DNA of 64,000 nt from assembly GCF_011326755.1 (NCBI RefSeq), contig NZ_JAAOIE010000002.1:1-64000 (forward strand), read 5' to 3'. The notes below the pieces were generated by a model that saw only the letters and a program-made list of their open reading frames with translations, did not search any database and had not been told where the DNA came from. Positions 26,410-36,179 of this stretch are shown here, one piece after another (position 1 is the stretch's first letter; the number at the start of each line of letters is the position of its first letter). This DNA is from Cochlodiniinecator piscidefendens (GTDB lineage Bacteria > Pseudomonadota > Alphaproteobacteria > Rhodobacterales > Rhodobacteraceae). Position numbers and translations under genes: made by a program.

Positions 26410-26477
26410 GGACTTTCCCTTTTAACCCGACACCGATATACCCCGGAGACGTAATGCAAACCATGGATAAATGAGCT

Positions 26478-27728
26478 ATGACTTACCACCCCAAATCCGA
26501 CTTCATGCGTGTGATGATCGAGCGCGGCTTTTTGGCCGACTGCACGGACTATCAAGCGCTCGACGAAGCTTTGATCAAGGGTGTGCTTCCGGCTTATATC
26601 GGCTTTGACGCCACTGCCAAGTCCCTGCATGTGGGATCGCTCATACAAATTATGATGTTGCGCTGGCTGCAAAAAACCGGCCACAAGCCGATTGTCCTAA
26701 TGGGTGGCGGTACCACAAAGGTGGGTGATCCGAGTTTTCGCGCTGATGAACGCCCCCTTCTGACCCCTGATCAGATCGATGATAATATCTCTGGCATCAA
26801 AAAAGTATTCACCAGCTATGTGACTTTTGATGAGAGCGATACTGGCGCTGAGATGGTCAATAACGCGGAATGGCTGGATGATCTGAACTACCTAGAGTTC
26901 TTGCGTGATATCGGACGTCACTTTTCCGTAAACCGTATGTTGGCCTTCGAAAGCGTAAAGTCACGTCTGGATCGTGAACAAAGCCTGAGCTTCCTTGAAT
27001 TCAATTATATGATTCTTCAGGCTTACGATTTCCTAGAACTCAACCGTCGCTATGGCTGCCTGTTGCAAATGGGCGGGTCCGACCAATGGGGCAATATCGT
27101 CAATGGTATCGACCTCACCCGGCGCGTTCTGGACAATCAGATTTTTGGTCTTACATCGCCGCTTCTCACTACATCCGACGGTAAGAAGATGGGAAAATCA
27201 CAAGACGGTGCGGTTTGGCTGAATGCAGATATGTGCAGCTCTTACACATTCTGGCAATTCTGGCGCAACACGACGGATGCCGATGTTGGACGATTCCTGA
27301 AGCTATATACAGAACTGCCGCTGGATGAATGCGAACGCCTCAGTGCGCTTGAAGGCTCCGCCATCAACGACGCAAAAATCCGCCTCGCGAATGAGGTCAC
27401 AACGCTTGCCCATGGGGCCGAGGCCGCTGCTGCTGCCGAAGCCACCGCACGCGAAGTGTTTGAGAAAGGTGGCGTTGGGGATGATTTACCAACCCTAGAG
27501 CTATCCGCAGATGATTTGGGGGATGGCATTTCGATCGTACAATTGATCGTTAAATCCGGCCTAGCCAAATCTGGCAAAGACGCAAAACGACTGATTGCCG
27601 AGAATGGCGCGAAGCTGAATGATACACCGCTGACAGATGGCGGCCTGTTCCTAAAGGCTGAAGATCTGGCGGAGCCGATAAAGCTTTCCGCCGGTAAAAA
27701 GCGCCATGCATTGGTAAAGCTATCCTAA
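26478..27728 (+). CDS. tyrS: Tyrosine-tRNA ligase
   Basis: This class I aminoacyl-tRNA synthetase has 416 residues. The HIGH-like motif is '[11 protein letters not shown]' in '[14 protein letters not shown]', the KMSKS-like motif is 'KKMGKSQDG', and tyrosine recognition is seen in '[20 protein letters not shown]'. The S4-like RNA-binding domain is at the C-terminus ('[20 protein letters not shown]'). A terminator follows directly. The ribosome binding site is weak, but the start residue matches the family. Confidence 0.97.
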   Translation: MTYHPKSDFMRVMIERGFLADCTDYQALDEALIKGVLPAYIGFDATAKSLHVGSLIQIMMLRWLQKTGHKPIVLMGGGTTKVGDPSFRADERPLLTPDQIDDNISGIKKVFTSYVTFDESDTGAEMVNNAEWLDDLNYLEFLRDIGRHFSVNRMLAFESVKSRLDREQSLSFLEFNYMILQAYDFLELNRRYGCLLQMGGSDQWGNIVNGIDLTRRVLDNQIFGLTSPLLTTSDGKKMGKSQDGAVWLNADMCSSYTFWQFWRNTTDADVGRFLKLYTELPLDECERLSALEGSAINDAKIRLANEVTTLAHGAEAAAAAEATAREVFEKGGVGDDLPTLELSADDLGDGISIVQLIVKSGLAKSGKDAKRLIAENGAKLNDTPLTDGGLFLKAEDLAEPIKLSAGKKRHALVKLS

Positions 27729-27733
27729 CAAAA

Positions 27734-27759
27734 AAGGCCCGGTCAATGAACCGGGCCTT
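27734..27759. terminator. Shared terminator for tyrS and the secreted-protein gene
   Basis: AAGGCCCGGT and ACCGGGCCTT form a perfect 10-bp stem with a 6-nt loop. The U run is present in the leftward transcript (six T on the minus strand), so it works best for the gene ending at 27781 and less clearly for tyrS. Confidence 0.85.
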
Positions 27760-27780
27760 CTCACAAATGTTATGGGATAA

Positions 27781-28269
27781 TTAGAAAGTTTCCATGATCA
27801 GCTGCGCGTTACAAGCGCTGCCATCGTAGGAGCCAACCCAAACATCATAAATCCCATCACCAGCTGGGCGTGTAAGACGGATTTTTGGATCTAGGTTGCC
27901 ATTGTCATCGTCATCAAAATACCAGTTCACACCGGCTGTGTTGATCAACAATGTTGCATCACAATCGCTCACGACGCGAAATTCCAATTGGTAACCACGA
28001 ATGCCGCGTACCGTGACAGAAAAGTCTGGTGGCGTAATCATAAAGCCCGGCATAGGGCCATTCCAGTTGCGCGCACGAATATGGCGGCAGTGGGCGGTCA
28101 TATTGTTGTTGCCCCCTGCGACAACATTCATAGGGCGAGGTGTCCACAGATCATTACCTGTATACGTATATTGCTGCTGTCCCCAGAGTGTATAATCGGG
28201 GCACGCGACGGCTGGTGATGCTAAGGCCATAAACAGCCCGATGATCGGCGCTAAAATTTTAGCTCTCAT
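27781..28269 (-). CDS. Secreted protein with PPC-like beta domain, unknown function
   Basis: This 162-residue protein has a clear signal peptide ending at about 'SPAVACPDY'. The second half, 'CDATLLINTAGVNWYFDDDD' onwards to 'GIYDVWVGSYDG', resembles bacterial pre-peptidase C-terminal (PPC) type beta-sandwich domains, with paired cysteines. I start at 28269, where GAGGGA precedes the ATG; the ATG at 28302 has no site. The gene is monocistronic with its own terminator. It may be a periplasmic or exported binding protein. I do not recognise it further. Confidence 0.75.
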   Translation of the reverse strand: MRAKILAPIIGLFMALASPAVACPDYTLWGQQQYTYTGNDLWTPRPMNVVAGGNNNMTAHCRHIRARNWNGPMPGFMITPPDFSVTVRGIRGYQLEFRVVSDCDATLLINTAGVNWYFDDDDNGNLDPKIRLTRPAGDGIYDVWVGSYDGSACNAQLIMETF

Positions 28270-28701
28270 ATTAATTCCCTCATAGTTTCGATCAATCAAC
28301 ACTGAGCGGCGGTGTTATTGCCTATGGTCAAAAGGTGTGCCCTATGTCCCCACATCCCTATGATGGCAGCCTTAACGCTCTTTAATCAATCTATTGATGG
28401 TGCCCAAAGTGAACACACGACGATGTAAATTCCGACATTTTGCCGTTCTCAGTCACACCAAAAGCACTTTACCAACCCGCATCCTGGTGCAACGTCAGGA
28501 CCTCTAGGTCAAATACAATTCAAAACGTGGCTAAAAGCATGCCACTCAAAAAACAAATGTGCTTTCACATGGATGCTAAACCTATAACGGTTATAGGGTC
28601 AAATATTTTCGTTATAAAACAGGGCCCAATGGGTCATGTATTCCCTACCTTTTCGGAAATAGAACCAAAATGGGCCAATTATAGCAACCTAAAGATGAAT
28701 A
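28270..28701. other. Non-coding gap with 17-bp palindrome
   Basis: No gene is supported in these 432 bp. A 96-codon open frame on the plus strand has no ribosome binding site and unconvincing composition. The stretch contains a perfect palindrome CCTATAAC-G-GTTATAGG at 28581-28597, which could be an operator. It would carry the promoter of the leftward secreted-protein gene. Confidence 0.5.
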
Positions 28702-29670
28702 CTACTGCCCAAGCATCCAATCTCCATTAGGGAAAAATGAATGAAAGGAAAAGGCAAACATTATGTCATGCGGAAGGTCATTACCTGCCTGATCGCGCAC
28801 ACGAATGGTGCCGACATCGCGACCTTCAGCAATAGAACGCGTATCTAATGCCGACGCCTGCCCTGCCGCCCATGAAATGCGAATACCTGCTTCGGTGATT
28901 TCGTTTACATCTCTAATCCGTTCAACCGGCCAGGCACGATCCCCCACACGTACGACCCGCGCCAGCGCCGCTATGCCATGGGGTGGTTCTTCGCCGGAAT
29001 ATAGAAATGGCCGGTGGGAACTGTCATAGCTTACATAAGGGTTTTGACCATACGGCCGGCGATACTCAGGTTGCGCCATCACCAACCCATCGGGATTTCT
29101 CTCTGTGAATTCTTCCCAGCTTTCCATCCAAGCTGGTATTTGGGTCAATTGTTCTGAAGCGTATTCCCCAACGATCCCAATGCCCAGTGCCTGCTGCCAC
29201 CAGCTTTCGGTTTCGCGGTCATACATGATCATGTTGGAATCCCGCAGCTTACCTGACACCCCAAACGACAAAGTGCGCCCATCGTATCGACGATCAAATA
29301 CGACGCCTGAATTGCAAAGTGGGCAGAATGTAACAACTACGGGCAAATCCCCGATCACGTCATTCACGATTTCATGCCACGTCAAATACCGAATGGGATA
29401 AGCCCGCGGCGTCTGCCCCTCAATTTCCAAGGTCATAACAGGTTCGCGCAGACCAATGTTCTGTTCATCACCCGCAGGGATAAACTGAGGATCAAAAACC
29501 GCAGGAATCCCATCTTTGGGTGGCCCGCCCGACATGACCTCGGACCAATTTTCAATCGTTGTTTGGGTAAAGTCAGTCTGTGGCCACTCATGGCGCCAAA
29601 AGTCGGGATTGGCATAAGCTGCAGACGCAAAAGCAGCGACGAAAGCAGTGATCAAAACGGTCAAACGCAT
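28702..29670 (-). CDS. DUF3179 domain secreted protein
   Basis: The 322-residue product starts with a signal peptide ('MRLTVLITAFVAAFASAAYA'). It carries the DUF3179 core: 'PIRYLTWHEIVND', then 'PVVVTFCPLCNSGVVFDRR' with two conserved cysteines, then 'FGVSGKLRDSNMIMYDRETE'. The CPLC motif resembles a thiol-redox or heme/metal site, but the activity is unknown. The start at 29670 is chosen because AAAGG precedes it and it begins the signal peptide; the ATG at 29736 would place 22 residues before it. It lies downstream of the two cyclophilin genes on the same strand, with an 87-bp gap. Confidence 0.88.
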   Translation of the reverse strand: MRLTVLITAFVAAFASAAYANPDFWRHEWPQTDFTQTTIENWSEVMSGGPPKDGIPAVFDPQFIPAGDEQNIGLREPVMTLEIEGQTPRAYPIRYLTWHEIVNDVIGDLPVVVTFCPLCNSGVVFDRRYDGRTLSFGVSGKLRDSNMIMYDRETESWWQQALGIGIVGEYASEQLTQIPAWMESWEEFTERNPDGLVMAQPEYRRPYGQNPYVSYDSSHRPFLYSGEEPPHGIAALARVVRVGDRAWPVERIRDVNEITEAGIRISWAAGQASALDTRSIAEGRDVGTIRVRDQAGNDLPHDIMFAFSFHSFFPNGDWMLGQ

Positions 29671-29757
29671 TGCGGGGCCTTTCTTTGCTCCACTCGAAAG
29701 TGACAAAGAAAGGCCCCGCAAGATAGATACAATCACGCAAGCGTGAATAGAATTGAG

Positions 29758-30396
29758 TTATTCAGTGGCCGCGTTTTCAACGTCATCTTCGAGAACTGTG
29801 ACCGTGGCCATCACATCAGGGTTAGACACTGCGCCATTGGCCCCGCCACCCTTTTGAATAGAATCGACCACATCCATGCCCTCAATCACGCGACCAACAA
29901 CTGTGTATTGGCCGTTCAAATGAGGGGCAGCGTCAAACATAATGAAAAACTGGCTGTTGGCAGAGTTCGGATTTTGCGACCGCGCCATCCCAACGACACC
30001 CCGTTGAAACGGAACATTTGAAAACTCAGCCGGAAGATCCGCATAAGATGATCCACCAGTGCCCGCACGACGTGTGTTTCCTTCGGCTTGGCCAAATTCA
30101 ACATCGCCGGTCTGCGCCATGAAACCATCAATCACCCGATGAAAGACAACACCATCATAAGCGCCCTCTTCGGCCAAAGTGGCCATGCGTTCAACATGCT
30201 GTGGCGCAACATTTGGCAGCAGGTCAATAACGACCTGCCCCGTTGCAGCGCCCGCAACATCAATCACAAGATTCGGACCCGGGGTGTCTTCAAACACCAC
30301 TGTTTCCTCAGCTTGTGATTCATTTACAGCAATCAGACCCAATACGCCTGCCCCAAGCACCATGCCGAGGCCCGCGAAAAGGAATTCCTTACGCAT
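29758..30396 (-). CDS. Exported cyclophilin-type peptidylprolyl isomerase
   Basis: The 212-residue protein has an N-terminal hydrophobic segment ('EFLFAGLGMVLGAGVLGLIA'), so it is periplasmic or membrane-anchored. A single cyclophilin domain follows with '[15 protein letters not shown]', '[13 protein letters not shown]' and '[17 protein letters not shown]'. It catalyses cis-trans isomerisation of Xaa-Pro bonds. The ATG overlaps the last codons of ppiB by 8 bp, so the two are co-translated. The 30405 ATG is three codons upstream and lacks support. Confidence 0.92.
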   Translation of the reverse strand: MRKEFLFAGLGMVLGAGVLGLIAVNESQAEETVVFEDTPGPNLVIDVAGAATGQVVIDLLPNVAPQHVERMATLAEEGAYDGVVFHRVIDGFMAQTGDVEFGQAEGNTRRAGTGGSSYADLPAEFSNVPFQRGVVGMARSQNPNSANSQFFIMFDAAPHLNGQYTVVGRVIEGMDVVDSIQKGGGANGAVSNPDVMATVTVLEDDVENAATE

Positions 30397-30895
30397 CTGC
30401 AGCAACTTTCACAGAAATCATGCGATCAGGCTCCGCAGGTGGCTCGCCACGTACGATTGCGTCAACATGATCCATACCTTCGATGACACGGCCATAAACA
30501 GTGTATTGACCGTTCAGGAAGTTATTGTCGCCAAAGTTGATGAAGAATTGGCTGTTGGCAGAGTTCGGGTTTTGCGAACGTGCAGCACCAATTGTACCGC
30601 GGTCATGTGGCAGTTTTGAAAACTCAGCCGGAAGATCAGGCTTATCTGATCCACCTGTACCCGCACGACGCAGGTTGAAGTTGTTTTCCATGTTGCCGTT
30701 TTCGACATCACCAGTTTGCGCCATAAAGCCGTCAATCACACGGTGAAACGCAACATTGTCATAAGAACCAGCGCGCGCCAATTCCTTCATGCGTGCGCAA
30801 TGCAACGGTGCAACTTCGTGCAAGAGTTCGATGGTGACAGTACCACCCTTGAGTTCCAACAGGATGGTATTTTCAGGATCTTTGATCTCAGCCAT
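30389..30895 (-). CDS. ppiB: Cytoplasmic peptidylprolyl isomerase (cyclophilin B type)
   Basis: The 168-residue cyclophilin has no signal peptide. Hallmarks are '[19 protein letters not shown]', '[20 protein letters not shown]' and '[17 protein letters not shown]'. It is the first gene of a pair with an exported paralogue that shares most core motifs, so the pair looks like a duplication with different localisation. It is divergent from pgk. Confidence 0.95.
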   Translation of the reverse strand: MAEIKDPENTILLELKGGTVTIELLHEVAPLHCARMKELARAGSYDNVAFHRVIDGFMAQTGDVENGNMENNFNLRRAGTGGSDKPDLPAEFSKLPHDRGTIGAARSQNPNSANSQFFINFGDNNFLNGQYTVYGRVIEGMDHVDAIVRGEPPAEPDRMISVKVAADA

Positions 30896-31026
30896 CAGGC
30901 GTTCCTTTCATAACAAATCGGCGCGACCCTAATCTTTCCGCAACAGAAGGAAAAGAAGAAACCGCAACCATTGACCAAAGCGCAACTTCAGGCCAAGACA
31001 CAGCCAAACTGCCAAAGGAATTTATT

Positions 31027-32205
31027 ATGACCTGGAAAACCCTCGACGACATGGATCTCAACGGCAAACGTGTGTTGACCCGCGTTGATATCAACGTCCC
31101 GATGAAAGATGGCGTAATTACTGACGCCACACGCATTGAACGTATTGTGCCAACCATCAAAGACATTTTGGCCAATGGCGGCAGCCCTATTCTTTTGGCG
31201 CATTTCGGTCGCCCCAAAGGTCAAGTTGTGCCAGAGATGTCCTTGGCTCCGCTCGTCCCCGCTTTGACTGACGCATTCGGCTCTGAGGTCACGTTTATTG
31301 AACGCCCCAGCCGCGACGCGATCGATGCGCTTCCGGCAAATGCCGTGGTTTTGGTGGAAAACACCCGCTTTTCCGCGATGGAAGAAAAGAACGATCCACA
31401 AATGGCGGCGTTTCTGGCGACCTTGGGTGATGTCTACTGCAACGATGCGTTCAGCGCCGCGCACCGCGCGCACGCGTCCACCGAAGGCGTTGCACGGTTG
31501 TTGCCAAATTGTGCTGGGCGTCTCATGCAGGCCGAACTCGAAGCCTTGGAAGCTGCGCTTGGCACCCCGAAACGCCCGGTTGTTGCGGTTGTTGGTGGCG
31601 CGAAAGTTTCTACCAAGCTGGAGCTTTTGGGTAATCTCGTTGGTAAAGTTGACACATTGGTCATCGGCGGCGGCATGGCAAACACCTTCCTCGCGGCCCA
31701 AGGCATTGATGTTGGCAAATCGCTTGCGGAACATGACATGACCGATACGGCGGTTGAAATTATGGCAAAGGCAAAAACAACCGGATGCGATATTATCCTA
31801 CCCGTTGATGTGGTTGTCGCACGTGAATTCAAAGCGGGTGCCGATAATCAAACCGTTGCTGCAGACGCCTGCCCCGCAGATGCGATGATTTTGGATGCAG
31901 GACCCAAAACTGTGGCCTTGGTCGAAGCTGCCCTTAGCAATGCCAAAACACTGGTCTGGAACGGACCTATGGGCGCATTCGAGATCAATCCATTTGATGC
32001 GGCAACGAATGCCGCTGCAAAAGCCGCAGCGCGCTGCACCAACGATGGCACATTGATTTCAGTTGCGGGCGGCGGGGATACTGTTGCTGCATTGAACAAA
32101 GCCGGCGTCGCCGAGCAATTCACCTATATTTCCAGCGCGGGCGGTGCGTTTTTGGAATGGATGGAAGGCAAAACTTTGCCGGGTGTTGCTGCGCTCGAAG
32201 GTTAA
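31027..32205 (+). CDS. pgk: Phosphoglycerate kinase
   Basis: This glycolytic/gluconeogenic enzyme transfers phosphate between 1,3-bisphosphoglycerate and ADP. The 392-residue product has the N-terminal '[14 protein letters not shown]', '[12 protein letters not shown]', the hinge '[15 protein letters not shown]' and the C-terminal nucleotide loop '[12 protein letters not shown]'. It is complete and of normal size. A class I aldolase gene follows on the same strand after 105 bp. Confidence 0.97.
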   Translation: MTWKTLDDMDLNGKRVLTRVDINVPMKDGVITDATRIERIVPTIKDILANGGSPILLAHFGRPKGQVVPEMSLAPLVPALTDAFGSEVTFIERPSRDAIDALPANAVVLVENTRFSAMEEKNDPQMAAFLATLGDVYCNDAFSAAHRAHASTEGVARLLPNCAGRLMQAELEALEAALGTPKRPVVAVVGGAKVSTKLELLGNLVGKVDTLVIGGGMANTFLAAQGIDVGKSLAEHDMTDTAVEIMAKAKTTGCDIILPVDVVVAREFKAGADNQTVAADACPADAMILDAGPKTVALVEAALSNAKTLVWNGPMGAFEINPFDAATNAAAKAAARCTNDGTLISVAGGGDTVAALNKAGVAEQFTYISSAGGAFLEWMEGKTLPGVAALEG

Positions 32206-32310
32206 TCAAGCCTTGTTAGCGCCACCATAATTGAAACCTTTGCGCCCTTCCTCTAGAAGCGGCGCAAAGCGGGTTGCCTGCGCACTGTATTATTTTAAGC
32301 GAGATCAAAG

Positions 32311-33204
32311 ATGTCAAAGCAAAGCCAAACTGAACAAGTACGCTCCGGAGACGGGTTTATTGCAGCCCTTGACCAAAGCGGTGGCTCAACCCCAAAGGCG
32401 CTCGGCCTATATGGTGTTGAAGAAACAGCTTATAGCAATGACGACGAAATGTTTGGCCTGATCCACGACATGCGCGCACGCATCGTGAAATCCCCATCTT
32501 TCACTGGGGACCGTATTGTTGGCGCAATCCTATTTGAAATGACCATGGATCGCGAAATCGACGGCATCCCGTCTGCAACTTACCTTTGGGAAAAGCGTAA
32601 TGTTGTTCCATTTTTGAAAGTGGACAAAGGCCTAGAGGCCGAGGCAAACGGCGTACGCCTGATGAAGCCAATTGATGGCCTAGACGCGTTGTTGTCTCGC
32701 GCAAACGAAGCCGGTGTTTTCGGAACAAAAATGCGCTCAGTTATTGATGCAGCGAACACCGACGGCATTGCAGCAATCGTCGCGCAGCAGTTCGACGTTG
32801 CAAAAGCAATCCTCGCGCATGGTCTGGTTCCAATCATCGAGCCAGAAGTCACAATTTCAATTGCTGATAAAGCCGAATCCGAAGACATTCTGCGCGATGA
32901 AATCGCCAAACACCTGAATGACCTGCCTGAGGGCCAACAGGTAATGCTGAAACTGACCCTGCCAGCACAGGCAAACCAGTACAAGGCGTTGGTGGATCAT
33001 GACCGCGTCATGCGTGTTGTTGCATTGTCTGGTGGATATTCTCGCGACGAAGCAAACGGCAAACTTAGCCAAAACAGCGGCATCATTGCCAGCTTCTCTC
33101 GCGCACTGACCGAAGGTCTATCGGCACAGCAAAGCGACGCAGATTTTGATAGCGAATTGGCAAAAACTGTTGACGGCATCTATGCAGCTTCCGTCGCCGG
33201 ATAA
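32311..33204 (+). CDS. fba: Class I fructose-bisphosphate aldolase
   Basis: The 297-residue product is a Schiff-base (class I) aldolase of the bacterial type. It shows '[17 protein letters not shown]', '[16 protein letters not shown]' and the lysine strand '[10 protein letters not shown]', and lacks the zinc histidines of class II enzymes. It cleaves fructose-1,6-bisphosphate to triose phosphates. GAG precedes the ATG and a strong terminator follows. pgk upstream makes this a small glycolytic cluster. Confidence 0.94.
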   Translation: MSKQSQTEQVRSGDGFIAALDQSGGSTPKALGLYGVEETAYSNDDEMFGLIHDMRARIVKSPSFTGDRIVGAILFEMTMDREIDGIPSATYLWEKRNVVPFLKVDKGLEAEANGVRLMKPIDGLDALLSRANEAGVFGTKMRSVIDAANTDGIAAIVAQQFDVAKAILAHGLVPIIEPEVTISIADKAESEDILRDEIAKHLNDLPEGQQVMLKLTLPAQANQYKALVDHDRVMRVVALSGGYSRDEANGKLSQNSGIIASFSRALTEGLSAQQSDADFDSELAKTVDGIYAASVAG

Positions 33205-33232
33205 GTAAAGACTTTACTAACAAAAATGAATT

Positions 33233-33258
33233 GGAGGGCTTTTGCCCTCCTTTTTTTT
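33233..33258 (+). terminator. Terminator after the aldolase gene
   Basis: GGAGGGC-TTTT-GCCCTCC is a perfect 7-bp stem followed by eight T residues, a textbook intrinsic terminator 29 bp after the aldolase stop. Confidence 0.95.
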
Positions 33259-33353
33259 ATTTTTTTCAATTCTTTGCAGAAAAGGGATTCACAAACCGAA
33301 TCACCTGTGGCATTGTCATTTCATCGCCCGATAAGAGGCGTTTGAGGCAGAGC

Positions 33354-33656
33354 ATGAGCGCACCCAGAACCAAACCTACTATAGGCGCAATAGCCTATTT
33401 TGCCGTGTGTTTTTCACTCGGTATATACTTCACTTTTGCAGCGATGCAGGGGGATTATGGGTTATTTCAACGGGTGCGTATCAACGCAGAGACCGTACAG
33501 CTTAGGCAAGAGCTGGCGGACTACCAACGACAGGTGGCGGAATTAGAAAATAAGACCCGCCGCCTGTCGGATACCTACCTTGATCTGGATTTGTTGGACG
33601 AACAGGCACGCAGCGTTTTGGGTATGCTGCGCACAGATGAAGTTGTCGTACGCTAA
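33354..33656 (+). CDS. ftsB: FtsB/DivIC-family septum formation protein
   Basis: This 100-residue bitopic protein has a short cytoplasmic start, one transmembrane helix (about residues 9-31) and a coiled coil ('LRQELADYQRQVAELENKTR'). It ends with the conserved 'DLLDEQARSVLGM' segment. In the divisome FtsB pairs with FtsL and FtsQ. The ATG at 33354 follows GAGG. Its place between the aldolase and pyruvate dehydrogenase genes is the usual alphaproteobacterial arrangement. Confidence 0.9.
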   Translation: MSAPRTKPTIGAIAYFAVCFSLGIYFTFAAMQGDYGLFQRVRINAETVQLRQELADYQRQVAELENKTRRLSDTYLDLDLLDEQARSVLGMLRTDEVVVR

Positions 33657-33744
33657 TCCAATCGTTTCGTTACCTTTACCATCTTTCCTAAATCTTGTTG
33701 TTTTTAACGCTCCCCAGCGCGCTACCCATATGGTAAACAGATGA

Positions 33745-33762
33745 TAGTTTAACGCTAAACTA
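33745..33762. promoter_or_regulatory. Inverted repeat before pdhA
   Basis: TAGTTTA-ACGC-TAAACTA is a perfect 7-bp inverted repeat with a 4-nt spacer, 27 bp before the pdhA start. Its position in the pdh promoter region suggests an operator, but no regulator can be named. Confidence 0.4.
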
Positions 33763-33789
33763 CTTATGTTACCGCCGGGAGGTTCGCGA

Positions 33790-34785
33790 ATGGCTACGAA
33801 AAAATCTTCAACGAAACCAAATGTTTCGAAGGAAGAATTGCTCTCTCATTATCGTGAAATGCTACTGATACGCCGATTCGAAGAAAAGGCAGGTCAATTG
33901 TATGGAATGGGTTTGATTGGTGGGTTTTGTCACCTCTATATCGGGCAAGAAGCCGTTGTTGTTGGCCTAGAGGCCGCCGCTGAAGAAGGCGACAAACGCA
34001 TTACCTCATACCGCGATCACGGCCATATGTTGGCCTGTGGCATGGACCCCAAAGGCGTGATGGCTGAGTTGACCGGACGCGAAGGCGGTTACTCCAAAGG
34101 CAAAGGCGGCTCCATGCATATGTTCTCGAAAGAGAAACATTTCTATGGCGGCCATGGGATCGTTGGAGCGCAAGTTCCGCTTGGTGCCGGTTTGGCTTTC
34201 GCAGATAAATACCTCGGCAATGACCGCGTGAGTTTTGCCTATTTTGGTGATGGCGCTGCAAACCAAGGCCAGATCTACGAAACTTTTAATATGGCTTCGC
34301 TTTGGGACCTGCCTGTCGTTTTCGTTATTGAAAACAATCAGTATGCCATGGGCACATCCCTACAGCGTGCGTCCTCTTCACCTGAACTATACACGCGCGG
34401 CGCGGCCTTCGGAATAAAAGGCGAAGCCGTTGACGGCATGGATGTCTTGGCCGTGAAAGAGGCTGGCGAAAAAGCGATTGCGCACTGCCGCGCTGGGAAA
34501 GGCCCCTACATTCTGGAAATGAAGACCTATCGCTATCGTGGTCACTCAATGTCCGATCCCGCGAAATATCGTACCCGCGACGAGGTCCAGAAAGTACGCG
34601 AAGAACGTGACGCCATCGAACACGTTCGCGAGCTTTTGCTTTCAGGCAAACACGCATCTGAAGACGACTTGAAGGCCATTGATAAAGAAATCAAAGCCAT
34701 CGTGAATGAATCCGCTGAGTTTGCGAAAACAAGCCCGGAACCCGCTCTCGAAGAGCTATACACCGATATTTACGCACAGTCGTGA
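33790..34785 (+). CDS. pdhA: Pyruvate dehydrogenase E1 component, alpha subunit
   Basis: With PdhB this forms the thiamine-diphosphate E1 that decarboxylates pyruvate. The 331-residue protein carries the ThDP motif 'GDGAANQGQIYETFNMASLW' continuing to 'ENN', the 'YRDHGHMLACGMDP' segment, and the phosphorylation-loop-like 'YRYRGHSMSDPAKYRTRDEV'. GGGAGG before the ATG at 33790 decides the start. It is followed by pdhB and pdhC, spaced 20 and 12 bp apart, forming one operon. Confidence 0.96.
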   Translation: MATKKSSTKPNVSKEELLSHYREMLLIRRFEEKAGQLYGMGLIGGFCHLYIGQEAVVVGLEAAAEEGDKRITSYRDHGHMLACGMDPKGVMAELTGREGGYSKGKGGSMHMFSKEKHFYGGHGIVGAQVPLGAGLAFADKYLGNDRVSFAYFGDGAANQGQIYETFNMASLWDLPVVFVIENNQYAMGTSLQRASSSPELYTRGAAFGIKGEAVDGMDVLAVKEAGEKAIAHCRAGKGPYILEMKTYRYRGHSMSDPAKYRTRDEVQKVREERDAIEHVRELLLSGKHASEDDLKAIDKEIKAIVNESAEFAKTSPEPALEELYTDIYAQS

Positions 34786-34805
34786 TCTGAGAGGACATTA
34801 TAACA

Positions 34806-36167
34806 ATGGCAATTGAAATCTTAATGCCCGCTCTTTCGCCAACGATGGAAGAAGGCACGCTCGCCAAATGGTTGGTCAACGAGGGTGATACAGTTTCATC
34901 CGGCGACATTCTGGCCGAAATCGAAACAGACAAAGCAACAATGGAATTCGAGGCCGTCGATGACGGTGTTATCGGAAAAATCCTTGTCGCAGAGGGCACC
35001 GAAAATGTTGCTGTTAATACAGCTATCGCTGTGCTGCTCGAAGAAGGCGAAGACGCCAGCGCGGTAAGTTCCGTCAGCGAAGCGGCCCCAGTGCCAACAG
35101 AACCAACTCTGGTTGCGGCGGCTGTTCCTGCCGCGCCGATCACACCGGTTGTTCCGTCTGAAACGGAAATTCCTGCAGGCACTGAAATGAAAACCCAAAC
35201 CGTCCGCGAAGCATTGCGCGACGCGATGGCCGAAGAAATGCGGGCAGATGACACCGTCTTTTTAATGGGGGAAGAAGTCGCAGAATATCAGGGCGCTTAC
35301 AAAGTGTCCCAGGGTATGCTCGATGAATTTGGATCACGTCGTGTTATCGACACCCCAATCACCGAACATGGTTTTGCGGGTATCGCGACAGGTGCGGCCT
35401 TCGGTGGTTTGCGCCCAATCGTCGAATTCATGACATTTAACTTTGCCATGCAAGCCATTGACCATATTATCAATTCGGCTGCGAAAACACTATATATGTC
35501 TGGTGGCCAAATGGGGGCACCGATGGTGTTCCGCGGCGCCAATGGGGCGGCCGCGCGTGTTGGTGCGCAGCACTCTCACGACTATGCTGCGTGGTATGCA
35601 CAGGTTCCCGGGCTGAAGGTTGCAATGCCCTATTCAGCAGCTGATGCAAAAGGCCTGCTGAAATCTGCAATCCGCGATCCAAATCCGGTTATCTTTTTGG
35701 AAAATGAAATCCTGTATGGTCGCACGTTTGAAGTGCCTGTGATGGATGATTTCACCGTTCCATTTGGCAAAGCAAAGATCTGGCGCGAAGGCAGTGATGT
35801 AACTCTGGTTTCCTTTGGAATTGGGATGCAATACGCACTAGAAGCGGCCGACAAACTCGCTGAAGAGGGCATTGGCGCCGAGGTAATTGATCTAAGGACT
35901 CTGCGTCCAATTGACTACGACACCGTGCTAAATTCAGTTATGAAGACCAATCGCTGTGTCACGATCGAGGAAGGCTTCCCAGTCGCCTCAATCGGCAATC
36001 ATTTGTCAGCTACGATCATGGAACGCGCATTTGATTATCTGGATGCCCCAGTCATCAACTGCACCGGAAAAGATGTACCCATGCCGTACGCTGCGAATTT
36101 GGAAAAACTCGCGTTGATCACAACTGACGAAGTGATCGCCGCAGTTAAACAAGTCACTTACCGTTAA
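34806..36167 (+). CDS. pdhB: Pyruvate dehydrogenase E1 beta with N-terminal lipoyl domain
   Basis: This 453-residue protein has an extra lipoyl domain (residues 1-78, lipoyl lysine in '[13 protein letters not shown]', Lys43) joined by an Ala/Pro linker to the E1-beta transketolase-like domain (from about residue 125: '[20 protein letters not shown]'). Fusion of a lipoyl domain to E1-beta is known in alphaproteobacteria. The lipoyl domain is nearly identical in sequence to that of PdhC immediately downstream, indicating duplication. It is complete. Confidence 0.96.
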   Translation: MAIEILMPALSPTMEEGTLAKWLVNEGDTVSSGDILAEIETDKATMEFEAVDDGVIGKILVAEGTENVAVNTAIAVLLEEGEDASAVSSVSEAAPVPTEPTLVAAAVPAAPITPVVPSETEIPAGTEMKTQTVREALRDAMAEEMRADDTVFLMGEEVAEYQGAYKVSQGMLDEFGSRRVIDTPITEHGFAGIATGAAFGGLRPIVEFMTFNFAMQAIDHIINSAAKTLYMSGGQMGAPMVFRGANGAAARVGAQHSHDYAAWYAQVPGLKVAMPYSAADAKGLLKSAIRDPNPVIFLENEILYGRTFEVPVMDDFTVPFGKAKIWREGSDVTLVSFGIGMQYALEAADKLAEEGIGAEVIDLRTLRPIDYDTVLNSVMKTNRCVTIEEGFPVASIGNHLSATIMERAFDYLDAPVINCTGKDVPMPYAANLEKLALITTDEVIAAVKQVTYR

Positions 36168-36179
36168 AGGGGAATAGCA

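Noticed and set aside
28440-28730. 96-codon plus-strand open frame in the gap before the DUF3179 gene.
   Set aside because: No ribosome binding site, unlikely composition, and it runs into the 3' end of the DUF3179 gene on the other strand.
30988-31734. 248-codon minus-strand open frame within pgk.
   Set aside because: It lies antisense to a clear phosphoglycerate kinase gene and has no protein-family features.
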